Below, in pieces: positions 31,658 through 42,399 of a DNA stretch of 64,000 bases. Position 1 is the first letter of the stretch, and every line of letters starts with the position of its first letter. The translations under genes and the position numbers were made by a program. The notes beneath the pieces are model-generated. The model was given only the letters and a program-made list of their open reading frames with translations. It did not search any database and was not told the DNA's origin. Origin of the DNA: Locusta migratoria (lineage: Eukaryota > Arthropoda > Insecta > Orthoptera > Acrididae). The stretch is from positions 140,164,730-140,228,729 of the forward strand of contig CM048746.1 in the NCBI GenBank assembly GCA_026315105.1. The letters run 5' to 3'.

Positions 31658-31919
31658 TGATGCCTTTATAAAGCTACAGGGTCTACAATACATGTGATTT
31701 AAATTAATATAGTTTATATTAAGAGGTAAGTGATACGAAGTTCACCGGGTCATCTAGTTCAAAATAACAATATCTGCGGATGCGGATAACGAACTTGCGG
31801 ATGCGGATAAAGTGCCTCGGATGCGGATATTGACGTTGCGGATGTGGTGCGGATGCGGATAAACCTTTTCTTATCCGCGCAGACCCCTAGCTATAGCCTT
31901 GTATGCTCGATCGCGATCA

Positions 31920-32180
31920 TTGCTGCGGGCAGCCTACCCAGTGATGCGGTACGCGCTCCATGACGCGTGTAGTGCTGGCAGCTTCGGGTTAACGGCAACC
32001 GGCGATCGCGCCTCGTTCAGCGGGCATTTCCATCAGCAGGGGGCGTGGCCGGACACCTGACACGCCCCCCTCCCGGCGCGCATCCGTCACGGCAACAGGT
32101 GGCTGGCCGCGGCCACACTGCAGGTGGGAACGGCCCAGGGGTGTTGGAGGATCGCAACGGATACTCACACCGGTAGGTAC
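31920..32180. other. GC-rich island
   Basis: A GC-rich patch of about 260 bp with GGGGCGTGGCC- and GGCCGCGGCC-like words, next to a family B SINE. No gene recognised. Confidence 0.4.
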
Positions 32181-32274
32181 ACCGTGCAGGAAACGAAGCG
32201 TAGCTGACATAGTTGCCGATGAATCGTCCGGGTTATATCGCCGTGGTTCAAACGTTTGGAACTTAAATGTTTGT

Positions 32275-32449
32275 AAATGTATCGGACCAAACTGTGTGGT
32301 CATCAGTCCGTAGCTTATAAACTATTTAAACCTAGGTAAACTAACCTAACACACACACCCATGCCCCAGGGAGGACTCGAACCTCCACGGCGAGCAACCG
32401 CGCACTCCGCAGTGAGACGCTTTAGACCGCTCGGCTACTCCGCCGCGGC
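32275..32449 (-). mobile_element. SINE family B
   Basis: Reverse SINE with intact head (GGTTCGAGTCC on the minus strand) and tail. No clear duplication is visible, probably because a second SINE fragment abuts it. Confidence 0.88.
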
Positions 32450-32523
32450 TATAACTTAACTTCTGAGGTTATCAGTCCCCAGGCTTCCAAACTAATTTAA
32501 AAATGTAACCTAAGGACAAAACA

Positions 32524-32570
<47 letters not shown>
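32450..32570 (-). mobile_element. SINE tail fragment with CA expansion
   Basis: AGTTAAGTTATAG and the GGGGACTGATAAC-like tail of an A/B type SINE in reverse, ending in (CA)n at 32525-32569. The head is missing. Confidence 0.7.
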
Positions 32571-32573
<3 letters not shown>

Positions 32574-32850
32574 TAGAAGGAAGGAAGGAAGGAAGGAAGG
32601 AAGATTTGCGTTTAACGCCCCGTCGACAGCGTAGTCATTAGAAGCGGAGCTTACGCTCGGGTTGTTTGGGTAAAGGATGGGAAAGGAAATCGGCCGTGCC
32701 CTTTGAAAGGAACCATCCCGGCATTTGCCTGGAATGATATAGGAAAATCACGGAAAACCTAAATCTGGATGGCCGGAGGTGGATTTGAACCACCATCCTC
32801 CCGAATGCGAGTCCAGTGTGTTACCACTGTGTCAACAAGCTCGGTACACA
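32571..32850 (-). mobile_element. SINE family D with (AAGG)n end
   Basis: On the minus strand a tRNA-like head (GAGTCCAGTGTGTTACC region mirrored, box B GGTTCAAATCCACC) is followed by ATCCAGATTTAGGTTTTCCG and GGATGGTTCCTTTCAAAGGG, then an AAGG tract at 32576-32603. I recognise this as a common grasshopper-type SINE distinct from families A-C. It is the only copy in the window. Confidence 0.75.
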
Positions 32851-33514
32851 CACTGAAGGATGACTTGCTAACGGCCATAGGTATTGTGTCCCTAAGAAAT
32901 TTCACAGCTGGTGGAACACGTCATAGGTGGAATGGGTGGAAAAGACGACATGTGGTGTAACACATCGCATTCTCGTGAGAAACTGCGCCAATACCGCCCA
33001 GACGTATTCTGATTGGCTGCCCCCACCTCTGTATAAGATCCCCTCTAGGATTCTTTAATTGTAAGTATTAGAGAAACTATTGCATACAAGTTAACGCAAT
33101 TTTGTGTAATTAATATGTTACATGAAGCTTTATGATGGCATATTTTGTTTATGTAATTATGCTCTAGTTTTAAGAAACAATTGAATCTAGATGTTCTAAA
33201 CGGATGGTGCGCGGGACCAGCACTACTCAGTTGCAAGCAGTCCAAGCTCTCGCGTTAAGAACTTAAAGTAGCCTGTACAGTAATTACGACAAAAGTGTAC
33301 AAAAATCATGTACAGTGTTACACGTCACTTGTTGTTTCAAGCAGAAGCCACCGTCACCTGAACTGCATCGTAATTCAATTATTTATCTTTGATTGCGTGT
33401 GTATGATATGGTGGTCATAATGTATACATGTTAAATTGGAGTTTTAGCCTTATTAAAGGCGTCATAGGTCAAAGTAGTCGTTGGTATTGTATTCTTCAGT
33501 AATCACTAAATATC

Positions 33515-33576
33515 CGGCCCGCACTGCGATTCGAAACTTGAAATGTGGCCCTCGCGGCCTAGTAAATTAGAGACCC
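33515..33576 (-). mobile_element. Solo hAT-like end
   Basis: Read on the minus strand from 33576, the sequence starts CAGGGGTCTCTAATTTACTA, then GCGAGGGCCACATTT. This is a typical hAT terminus with GGCCC-type subterminal words. No partner end or duplication was located. Confidence 0.45.
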
Positions 33577-33814
33577 CTGATCAAGAGAATGTGATTTAGA
33601 CTGAAAGATACGTCAGCGCATTTCGAGTCATTCACGCTTACTGATGGAAAACAAGGAGCGTGCATACCAGGACCAGTGGCGCAAGGACCGTGAAACATAA
33701 ACGTTCAGTGGCTGAAGTAGCCATTGGGAGAACATTCTTTGAATTCATAACGCTGTCAATAAATGGAATATTTGAATAAAAAAGGGTGAGCTATAGGTAT
33801 AGCTATAGGCATAA

Positions 33815-33880
33815 CATGTATTTCTGAAGATGACGGGTTTATATGCATCGAAACTGTGGTCAAGTTTATTAAAGTACTAT
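33815..33880 (+). mobile_element. Single arm with hammerhead-like core
   Basis: CTGAAGA at 33824, a weak stem and GAAAC at 33850, followed by TGTGGTC. AAGTTTATTAAAG follows, in line with the other PLE-like arms. The mirrored arm is absent. Confidence 0.5.
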
Positions 33881-34337
33881 TATTGCAACTGGCTGGCTCA
33901 TTATTAATTTGCTATCCTGTAGTCGTTGCTGAGACGCAGTCATGTTTAAAATATTGAAATCTCTCTATAGTAATTACAAGTGAAAACATGAGAACGATTC
34001 ACGGGCAAAACAAAAATCATACTGTGTGTATTCTTAAGAATACCGGTTGGTTATACTTAAAATTATCCTATTTAACAGGTCATAATACGGAAACTAATGC
34101 AGCTAAGTTTGTTACTTGCACGGTAATTAATGTCCAGAGTATAGTGTCATACATAACATGAATAATAGAGCAATTATGGTGGAGTTAAATCGTGCTATGT
34201 TGAAGGAATAAGTTCACGAAATGAGGCACTGTATGCTTTTTCTGTTTGGACATCAAAATAAGTGATGATGACGAAATATTTTTTATAATCAAAAGTTTAA
34301 CAGTCCAGGGAATTATATGAAAATAAAATATTAATAA

Positions 34338-34405
34338 CTGGGAATATCGGAAATCGAATCAGGACCACATAATTTGCAATCCATTACCTTATCCATTGCG
34401 AAACG
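34338..34405 (-). mobile_element. Degenerate tRNA-like core with T-rich tail
   Basis: On the minus strand a tRNA-like segment (GCAATGGATAAGGTAATGG, then GATTCGATTTCC) is followed by TTATTAATATTTTATTTTC. It is listed with the other tRNA-like relics. Confidence 0.35.
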
Positions 34406-35495
34406 CCCACATTGGGAATTACTTTATACAAAGTCGTTTACAGCGTCATTATATTGTACTCGGTACCCGAAAACCTTCCGTGCAGCCCACTCAGGAGAGT
34501 TTTGTCAGGAATTTGAAAGATTAATCTGCCTGCTTCTTCTCACGTATTTCGAGTCAAAGCGGTGAGATCCACCCACAGGTTTCCATGGCGACGCTGTGAC
34601 GGTTAATTAGAAACATTAGCGTCGGTCAGTTTCGTGTGGTATTTATTTTAAATTCCACAAGAAGGAACACCTTCCCCCAAAAAAGTCCAATTTGCGTTTT
34701 GTTATCTTTAAAACTCATTACGAGTAACTATTTTTCTCCCGTGTTTTTCTTCCGTTGAAGAGAATAAGGGGAATAATAATGGAACATTAAAACGGCTGAA
34801 CAGGATAACGTTATCGCATGTTTAATTACTTGAGATGTTGTGACACTGTAATTACTTCGTCGTTCATTTCGCTTCTACAGCGCTTCGTGTTAGAATGTTA
34901 AAAAGATGGCGCGGTTGCTTCCTACTTACCAAGTACGAGGGAGATGATGCCGCCTTCTGGTGAGTCTGAAACAGAAAAGAGAATCATCAGCAACGCATAT
35001 CGACTGCACGCCGGTAATTTGGTAATAAATTTTCTTTACACAATGTCATTCGATCCTCGTACACTTGCGTGCATCGAGCAGACAATGGTATGTTGCCAAT
35101 GTACAGAACCCCCCACCCCACCCCACAGAAAAAAGAAAGAAAAAATTAATGTTGTTCGTTGGTGATCCCAACAACTGAGAACGGCTGCACAGATTTGGAA
35201 GTTGGGTTTTTTTTTTTAACTAGTAGTTGTGTTTACAAAGTAACGTACCTCAATTTTTTAATGTAATTGGAATTTATCGGTACGTAGATTCTTAGTTCCC
35301 ACCTGAACGCTGAATTTCCATATCATAATGGAAATAGTTAAAATTAAGAACAAAGAGACGTTTCATGCGATGTATCTCAAAGAAAAGTGGCTACAACAGA
35401 TTTTTCTGTCTGGATATCCATCGCAGAAGTTAGTAAGTCTTTTATCCCTTTCCTCTCCGATATAATGCAAATGTTCCTGTCGATCTGATAACATT
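34406..35495. other. No recognised feature
   Basis: About 1.1 kb of AT-rich DNA in which I recognise no gene or element. Confidence 0.4.
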
Positions 35496-35508
35496 TTCCT
35501 ATATTGGA

Positions 35509-35910
35509 TCAAATGTTCAAATGTTTGTGAAGCTTATGGGACTTAACTGCGGGGTCATCAGTCCCTGCCGGCCGAGGGGACTGAGGCGCTCCAGTCACGG
35601 TCTGCACGGCCACTACGGTCGGGGGTTCGAATCCCCCCCTCGGGCATTGATATTTGTGCTGTCCTTAGTATTAGCTACTTCATAAGTAGTTTCTAAGTTT
35701 AGGGACTGATGATACCATAGTAAAGTCCCATAAGCTGTACAAACATTTGATTTTGATTCATCAATCGCTAAACTCACAAACTACTTATAAACTAACTTAT
35801 ACTAAAGACAACACAAACATCCATGCCCGAGGAAGGATTCGAACACCCGACGGGGAGGCCTCGCACATCGGATCATAGCGCCTCATTGCGCTCGGCCACT
35901 TGCCCACGTC
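35509..35910 (-). mobile_element. SINE (A-type subfamily) hosting another SINE, 11-bp TSD
   Basis: The reverse SINE parts are 35509-35566 and 35758-35910. The flanks are TCCTATATTGG (35498-35508) and TCCTATACTGG (35911-35921). The head is of the subfamily seen at 8247 and 43866 (GCCTCGCACATCGGATCATA region). Confidence 0.88.
35567..35757 (+). mobile_element. SINE family A inserted in an opposite SINE
   Basis: Forward SINE flanked by TCATCAGTCCCT (35555-35566) and TCATCAATCGCT (35758-35769). It is inserted in the conserved GGGACTGATGA part of its host's tail. Confidence 0.85.
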
Positions 35911-36076
35911 TCCTATACTGGGAAATACCAAAAACGCAAATCTGTTAACACTTTTGGTAACAATGTACCACAGAAATTCGGAAATTATATATATATATTC
36001 TCTGACCAAACTAGGTAACTGAATATCCACAACGAGTCAATAGATCCCACGCCCCTTTTTCATGTTACATGCTGTA

Positions 36077-36651
36077 TGGTAAGGTGGTACAAATTCGATA
36101 TATGTACAATTCCGATCAACGTAGGGTTTCGCGCCATTTGTCAGTATCATGGTGTTGGTAGTTGTGTGGCGTTGAAGTGTAGCAGGTTTCTACAGCTCCT
36201 CCTGTCTTTTCCAAGAATACACCACTTTGTGCTACGGAGATATAAATTTTTTTCCTGTTAAGGGGTAAGTGAAGCTACTTAGTCTAACGTGCTCTTATAA
36301 ATCAGTAGCTGAGGGTCACTGGAGTCGCAGCCAAAAATGCAACGTTTGGTAACACGAAGTTTGCGTTGGTGCCCGAGTGAAAATTGTGCTTTTTATGTGG
36401 AAGATGCCAGTGATAGAAATTGTACCAGGAAGTGATCACAACTGAACCTAGCGTGGTACATTTTCGATCGATTTTTCTCACTTCGTTAATCTTTTTGTGT
36501 TTATAACAACATTTTAATTGTTTAATATTTGCGTTCCCTATTCATTAAACATCCAAGAAAAGGTGCTATAGTTAAAATTATTTATTTGCTCAATATATTT
36601 CCAGTTACAATAACATTTGCCCGAAATCATCGCGATTGTACCACCTTACCA
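36077..36651. mobile_element. TA-flanked MITE, Tc1/mariner-type
   Basis: Inverted ends TGGTAAGGTGGTACAA (36077-36092) and their exact mirror (36636-36651) are bordered by TA on both sides (36075-36076 and 36652-36653). The length is 575 bp and no transposase is visible. The TA duplication suggests the Tc1/mariner superfamily; the family is unknown to me. Confidence 0.7.
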
Positions 36652-36789
36652 TAACAAATTATACGTTTGTTATTAGCAAAGACAAGTGCAAGGTGCCATT
36701 TTAAAACATATTGTTTGGCATTACGTGTCAAAAACCAAAATCACGACTTAAAAAAAACTAGAAAACATTGTTCGAAGTTAATGAAAAAA

Positions 36790-36868
36790 TAATGTTGTCA
36801 CTGGATTCGAATTCGCGACCTTCATATCATGAACTGGGTATGTACAACCTTGCCATTGGAGAAATACA
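36790..36868 (-). mobile_element. Degenerate tRNA-like core with T-rich tail
   Basis: On the minus strand TGGCAAGGTTGTACATACC is followed by GCGAATTCGAATCC as B box and ATTATTTTTTCATT as tail. It is one of the tRNA-like relics. Confidence 0.4.
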
Positions 36869-37151
36869 ACTACGGAAATTTATTTGCAAACTTTTATCAA
36901 AGCCTTTTTCTTGCATAGGGAAACATGGAAAATACTTCACATAGAAAGGCATAATTCGTTGTTATCCATAAGTCGCATTTACGGTTCCCGCCTACACAAA
37001 CTTTCACCGCCCACTGTTTCCGTCTTTATTCCTTCGGAACACAAGCAGTCAAAGCGGCAGAATCAGGCATTTCTCTTGACAATGATCATGAAATGCACAC
37101 TGTTACTTTCAGTGAATCACTTCAAATTATCATCTAATCTTAAAAAATTGC

Positions 37152-37347
37152 GCCGCGGTGGAGTAGCCGAGCGGTCTAAAACGACTCGATGCGGAGCGCG
37201 CGGTTGCTCGCCGTGGAAGTTCGAGTCCTCCCTGGGGCATGGGTGTGTGTTGTCCTTAGGTTAGTTTACCTAGGTTTAAGTAGTTTGTAAGCTACGGACT
37301 GATGACCACGCAGTTTGATCCGATAGATTTACAAACATTTGAACATT
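37152..37347 (+). mobile_element. SINE family B, 11-bp TSD
   Basis: Full-length forward SINE flanked by TAAAAAATTGC at 37141-37151 and 37348-37358. Confidence 0.95.
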
Positions 37348-38004
37348 TAAAAAATTGCCGCGTACTTATAAAATTATCACCACAGTCCGACCAAAACCAC
37401 ATATATCGATGCAATTTAATTTGCGTAAATAGAACCGACAGAAGGCGTCGTAACGTCGCCTAATATTCCCTTTCCATATGAAAATTTCCACTAACTGTAA
37501 CCAGAGTTAACGTCTGAGTACAGACATGATTTTTGTTTTGTGCTCATCTATGACAATTTACCTTTCGAATTATGTAAGATTAATTAGCCTTCTTGTATAA
37601 GTAATATTACAAATCGGTAATTCAATTTTCCTGTCCACGTATTTTTGTAATAATGTTCTTAGTAGGGATTTCGGAGTTTTAGGGAAAGAAAAATGCGACG
37701 ACTAGTCTAGAATATTGGAAAATTTTGAAAAAATACTTATTATGGGATTTTTTCATTAATTTAAGAGCTTAAGTCGCTATTCAAATTATGCACGATGGTT
37801 GGAACTAAAATAGTGTCAACTATTTATTCACAACCGATACAAAAGCGTTTTACGTTTATACCTGTTACCGTCCTTCAAAGTAGTCACCAGCGTTGTGTAG
37901 AACCCGTTGCCAGCGATGTGAAAGGCGTAGCATACCGTTATCAGAGACTTTTCTGTAGATGGGCCGAATAGAGTGGTCTACTGCCTACTCTGGAACAGTT
38001 CTGA

Positions 38005-38389
38005 GTCGCGCGGGAGTAGCCGAACGGTCTGGAGCACCACGTTGCGGAATGCGGGGCTCCCTCGGAAATGTATGTTTGTGTAGTCTTTCAAAATGTTCAA
38101 ATGTTTGTACAGCTTATGGGACTTACCTACGGGGTCATCAGTCCCTAAACTTACAAACTACTTATCAACTACTTACCAACTAGGACGGCACAAATATCCA
38201 TGCCCGTGGGGGGATTCGAACCCCCGACCGTAGTGGCCGTGCAGACCGTGACTGAAGCGCCTCAGTCCCCTCGGCCACCGCGGCCGGCAGTGTCGTCTTT
38301 AATATAAGGTATTTCATAGATGGTTTGTAAGTTTAGGGTCTGGTGACCTCACAGTTGAGTCCCATAAGCTTTACAAACATTTGAACATT
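38005..38389 (+). mobile_element. SINE in the mariner, hosting another SINE, 12-bp TSD
   Basis: Forward SINE parts at 38005-38088 and 38290-38389, flanked by GAACAGTTCTGA at 37993-38004 and 38390-38401. The head is diverged (GGAGTAGCCGAACGGTCTGG) and its B box is mostly lost. Confidence 0.88.
38089..38289 (-). mobile_element. SINE family A inserted in another SINE, 11-bp TSD
   Basis: Reverse, full-length SINE flanked by GTGTAGTCTTT (38078-38088) and GTGTCGTCTTT (38290-38300). It is the third level of nesting: mariner, SINE, SINE. Confidence 0.9.
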
Positions 38390-38660
38390 GAACAGTTCTG
38401 AAGCGAATGCCACAAGTGGTTCCTTCATCTTCCACATCAAATCAAAGTCACAACGACGTAAGTCCGGGGAGTATGGTGGATGGTACAGTACTTCCCAGTC
38501 TCATTGACCGAACAGAACAGCCAGAGCTTGCGTTGTATGCGCCTGCGCATTATCGTGCAAAATGATTGGTGGGTTGTGCAGAAAGTGTTGCCGCTTTTTT
38601 CGCAAAGCTGGTCGCATGTGATGCCCCAAAAACGAACAGTATTACTGTGAACTAGCGGTC

Positions 38661-39639
38661 AGCCGTGGAGAAACATAGTGAGACCGTTACGTTAGACCGC
38701 TCGCTCACAACTGACGTGGGACGGGCGAGTCCATTTGCTCGGAGGTAAGGTAGGTATGTCAACAACGTGTGCTGTCAGCGACAATAGCAGATTCTATTGC
38801 ATAGTGTCTCCACAGCAGTGTTCCCACTATTTAAGTTCCAAACCTCGCGTATGCCTTTTTTCTTCGTTGTTCAATGTGATCCTGAAACGTTTTCCTGGAG
38901 AAAGTCGGGGTAACTACAAAGGTGAACTGGAAAATTCGGACAAACTATAAACCTGTGCTGTAATTAGCGCACACATTCTAGAGGATGGTGATTACGTAGT
39001 CGCTAGATGAGGGCGGATACGATTTAAATGGCAACACTTTGTCACGGAAAGCTTCTGCCTCCTTGCCCCACGCAGCTAATTTATTGTTACGGAAGAGACT
39101 ATATTCACAGAGCGCCAAGTCCGTCTTGCAGACGCCGTATAGTCACGAGATTGAGCCAAGTAAGCTTTCTGGCGCTCCACGTGACGTTTACGGCCGAGCG
39201 TTGCACTGATACAACAAAGCGTTCTCTCCCCCCCCCCCCCTGCAGTCTTATGACTCCCTACGTAACGAGGCAGGTAACGGTTATGGGTAACTCGCCAGTT
39301 GATGGGATGGGTCGTCCAGTGCTTTATTTGTTACGCAATTCCATTGTCTTAAGCCTGCTTCCATTTCATCTGTTTACCCAACGTCGCAAACTATATTCCC
39401 CCAGCCAGTGCCGTAAACTTGTTTTACGTCTCGGTAAATTTCAAAGAGAGGCGGCGTTTGAGGTACTGGATGGCAACTAGTTTCCCACACAGTGGCGAGG
39501 ACCTCACACACGGTTCAATTGAGGCCTCCGTAAGAACGTGAAAAAAAAATGAATCGCAGCTATAGTTTCCGCTTACAAATTACTTCAGAAAACATTATAG
39601 AAAACGTTGCACCCCAGTGTTGATATCACACAGCACGTA
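38661..39639. other. No recognised feature
   Basis: About 1 kb without an assignable gene or element; it includes a poly-C run at about 39229-39240. The 150-codon plus-strand frame at 39028-39480 (MATLCHGKLLPPC...) has no domain I recognise and crosses the poly-C run, so I do not call it a gene. Confidence 0.4.
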
Positions 39640-40823
39640 GAGGAATGGGTTTTCATTCACCCCTCGTATTTTAGTATGAGTGGGACAGTGCACAAATGGT
39701 TTAAATCACACTTAACTGGAAGACTGCAGGACAAATAAGTAGTTCAAATTGTATAGACGAAACAATTAATTCCTCCAACTGGGGAGTTATCAAAAATGGG
39801 GTCCCACAAGGTTCGGTCTTCGGGCCTTTGCTGTATATATTAATGACTTGGCATTCTACATTCACGAAGATGCTAAGCTAGTTCTTCTTGCTGATGATAC
39901 AAGTATAGCTATCACGCCTGACAAACAGGAATTAACTGATAAAATTATTTCAGAAAATTATTAAGTGGTTCTCTACAAATGGACTCTCATTAAACTTTGA
40001 TAAAATCGAGTGTATACAGTTTCATACAGTAAACGGCATGGCACTTTAAATAAATTTAGTCTATGAACATAAATCTGTAGCTAAGGTAGAATATTCAAAA
40101 TTTTTAGGTTTTTGCATTGACGAGGGATTGAATTGGAAGAAACACATTGAAGATCTGCTGGAACGTTTGAGTTCAGCTACTTATGCTGTCAGGGTCATTG
40201 CAAAATTTGGTGATATACATCTCAATAAATTAGCATACTATGCCTATTTTCATTCACTGCTTTTATATGGGATCATATTCTGGGGCAATTCAACATCGAG
40301 TGGAAAAGTATTCATTGCAAAAAAGCGTGTAATCAGAATAACTGCTGGAGCCCACCCAAGATCATTCTTCAGACATTTATTTAGGGATCTCCACTCTAGC
40401 TTCACATATATTCAAGAAATTTGTTATTAACTAGCAGTGTGCGTAGCTACAACACTAGGAGAAAGGGTGATATTCACTATTCTAGGTTAAATCTAACTTT
40501 GACACAGAAAGGAGTGAATTTTTCTGACAGAAAATTCTTCGGTCACTTACCAAATAGCATCAAAAGTCTGACAGGTAGCCAACTAGTAATTAAAAAGAAA
40601 TTAAAGGAATTTCTGAATGGCAAATCCTTCTACGCTATGGATGGAGTTTTAGATAAAACTAAAATTAATTAATTAATTATTTAATTAATTAATGGAAACA
40701 AATGTAAATAAAAAACCTTAAAATATTGATTGTCATGTATAGAAAACATGCACTAGACTGACACGTTCCACATCGTTACGAAATGTATATACGATCTATG
40801 GAACAAGTATTAATCTAATCTCT
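39640..40823 (+). mobile_element. LINE-E: Jockey/CR1-like LINE, 5' truncated
   Basis: Plus-strand LINE from the middle of the RT to a 3' end with TGACACGTTCCACATCG and a TTAATCTAATC terminus near 40823. A TTAATTAATTAA-rich segment at 40660-40692 follows the ORF. Confidence 0.8.
39700..40672 (+). pseudogene. LINE-E reverse transcriptase remnant
   Basis: Recognisable blocks in shifting frames are GVPQGSVFGPLLYI (about 39800-39840), the catalytic box as LADDTS at about 39891-39905, then from 40128 NWKKHIEDLLERLSSATYAV, LLYGIIFWGNSTS and VFIAKKRVIRITAGA. The C-terminus from 40421 includes SVRSYNTRRKGDIH and ends with YAMDGVLDKTKIN at 40672. The block order is that of Jockey/CR1-group LINE proteins. 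At least three frameshifts or stops disable it. Confidence 0.8.
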
Positions 40824-41249
40824 ATGCGGATGTCTTGGTGAGTTTGTCCTAGCATACATGGTGGACGGTTGTAGCCAAGTCACAACATTATTCCTTCCTT
40901 ATGGAGATAACTGTGGGGGGGGGGGGGGGGGAGATTCTCGTCACCCATTGTATCATTGAGTAGGAGTTAGCAGAATATCTGGTCGGCTGTCAGAGTGTCT
41001 AGAAAAGAAAAAAGCACCACAGCGATCTCGAGAAATCCAAAATCATCGAGTCTTCAGGAGGAGTTTTAATGATCTTGTGGCTTCAGAAAGCTATAATTTT
41101 GGAAAAAAAAAATCAGTGCACCTGGAAAGACTACGTCGATTTTAATACGATAACGGGATGAATTCTGAGGGATTGTATATCATAATGTTTTAACGACGTC
41201 TGCCAACAGGTAGTGTAATGGAATATCTACGAGAGCGCCAATGTATATA

Positions 41250-41730
41250 CCCTTTAAACCTGGCGTCCAATATATTGGACACAAACTTTTCATTAATTTT
41301 AAGACACTATACGATTTCGCTTCACTTTGAAACCAAGTAGCCTGTTTAGTTTCGCGCTTCTTGCTGTCATCTGTCACCAGAATGGCGTGCTACAAGGAAA
41401 AACAGTGAACATGGCGGACCCTTTGCGGAATGCTTTAGATATGTTGTCAGAAGTTGAAACTAACTTATATAATAATTTTTGAATTTTGCACGAACCCCAC
41501 TCTTCGACCTAAGTTCCACCATAAATATGGAGTGACATATGTATCTGATCACTTCTTATTTCATATTCTTTAATGCCTTCCAGACCCGGTGTCCAATTTA
41601 TTTCACAGTTTTTATTTTGGAAACCAAGTATAAACATTTTTAATTTTGCTCAAATATACAATAGATAGGGTCTTATAAAGAAAAAAATACTAGAATATGT
41701 TTTATTGTATATAATTGAGGACAGAAGGGG
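41250..41730 (+). mobile_element. piggyBac-like non-autonomous element, copy 1
   Basis: The left end CCCTTTAAACCTGGCGTCCA and the right end, reading CCCCTTCTGTCCTC inwards, resemble piggyBac-type termini. TTAA follows the right end (41731-41734), while the left flank is TATA, probably a mutated TTAA. The interior matches the copy at 54750-55569 in reverse orientation. There is no transposase frame. Confidence 0.55.
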
Positions 41731-42167
41731 TTAATAGAAAATGTTTAGATCCATAAGGCTCAGTATGATATCAGTGTGCGAATCACACAGCCGCCCTACC
41801 ACGAAGACGCACTCATCCTCCTGCAGCCAACTGGGCAAGTATGAAAGGAATCAAACAGTGGCTTTTCTAGTGGCGGGATGGCCCTTTCATAGTCTGCCAA
41901 TCACAATCACAGCACTGTTCGGCTTATGGGACTTATTCCTGCTACCTTCGTCCCGTTGTTGACCGTACACGTACACATTTGTAAACTAAACTTTCAGTTT
42001 GAAAGTTATTTAGTAGATGCCGCTGAGGTATGTGTTTTTACTAAAATTGTTTATTACCCACTGCATGATTGTCTGGCGAGAACCACCTCATTTGTTAGAC
42101 TCTGTTTGCTATGATCAGCTCGATCCCCCAATTTTGCTAACAATATAGCTTTTATATATATATATAT

Positions 42168-42352
42168 ATGCTTTTTATGGGACTTAACTACGGGGTCATC
42201 AGTCCCTAAACTTACAAACTACTTATCAACTAGCTTATACTAAGGACGGCACAAATATCCATGCCCGAGGGGGGGGGGATTCGAAACCCCGGCCGTAGTG
42301 GCCGTGCAGACTGAGTCTGGAGCGCCTCAGTCCCCTCGGCCACCGCGGCCAG
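42168..42352 (-). mobile_element. SINE family A
   Basis: Reverse SINE starting within its tail (TTTATGGGACTTAACTACGG), with intact head and a poly-G expansion in the CCCCTCGGGCATGG region. The end of the tail is missing; a short TA repeat precedes it. Confidence 0.88.
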
Positions 42353-42399
42353 CAATAATATAGGAATATACATGTGGCGTCTGTTCCGAAAGAACATTG

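Larger units (their letters stand above)
30251..31757 (+). mobile_element. Helitron-like non-autonomous element
   Basis: The segment starts TCTATTACTA after an A and ends CATCTAG followed by T, matching the TC...CTAG ends and A/T target of Helitrons. Near the 5' end is CGAGAACGGCTGAACCGAT, a word I associate with insect Helitron families. A weak 6-bp stem (GGTAAG/TTCACC) lies about 10 nt before CTAG. There is no Rep/helicase frame; the interior is a tandem repeat plus a SINE. Confidence 0.6.
28626..31889. mobile_element. Candidate composite element with TGCGGATA repeats and 8-bp TSD
   Basis: Clusters of TGCGGAT repeats lie at 28626-28735 and 31770-31880. GCTATAGC flanks the whole segment at 28618-28625 and 31890-31897. 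The right end read inwards starts TAGGGGTCTGCGCGG, a hAT-like terminus. The left end lacks this terminus and its repeats run in the same direction, so a clean hAT element is not shown. The interior holds SINEs and a Helitron-like element. Confidence 0.35.
37860..38640 (-). pseudogene. Mariner transposase C-terminal half
   Basis: Read on the minus strand and skipping the SINE block, the frame gives RQHFLHNPPIILHDNAQAH, LAVLFGQ, a stop, DWEVLYHPPYSPDLRRCDFDL and KMKEPLVAF, then a degraded C-terminus ending near DYFEG in another frame. The HDNA aspartate and the CDFDL aspartate are 34 residues apart (counting the stop), the spacing of the DD34D mariner group. The protein would cut and join transposon ends. 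The in-frame stop and frameshifts show this copy is dead. Confidence 0.75.
37795..38660 (-). mobile_element. Mariner (DD34D) remnant interrupted by nested SINEs
   Basis: The 3' part of a mariner element lies on the minus strand, from transposase sequence at about 38640 to a terminal region near 37795 (GAATAAATAGTTGACACTAT on the sense strand). The 5' part is not recognisable. Two SINEs, one in the other, split the gene at 37993-38401. Confidence 0.75.

Noticed and set aside
36100..36420. Possible THAP-like or zinc-binding frame inside the MITE (SCVALKCSRF, RWCPSENC)
   Set aside because: Cysteine spacing does not fit a THAP or BED finger, and the frames are short and broken.
39028..39480. 150-codon plus-strand ORF as a host exon
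   Set aside because: No domain, crosses a poly-C run, and composition resembles flanking non-coding DNA.
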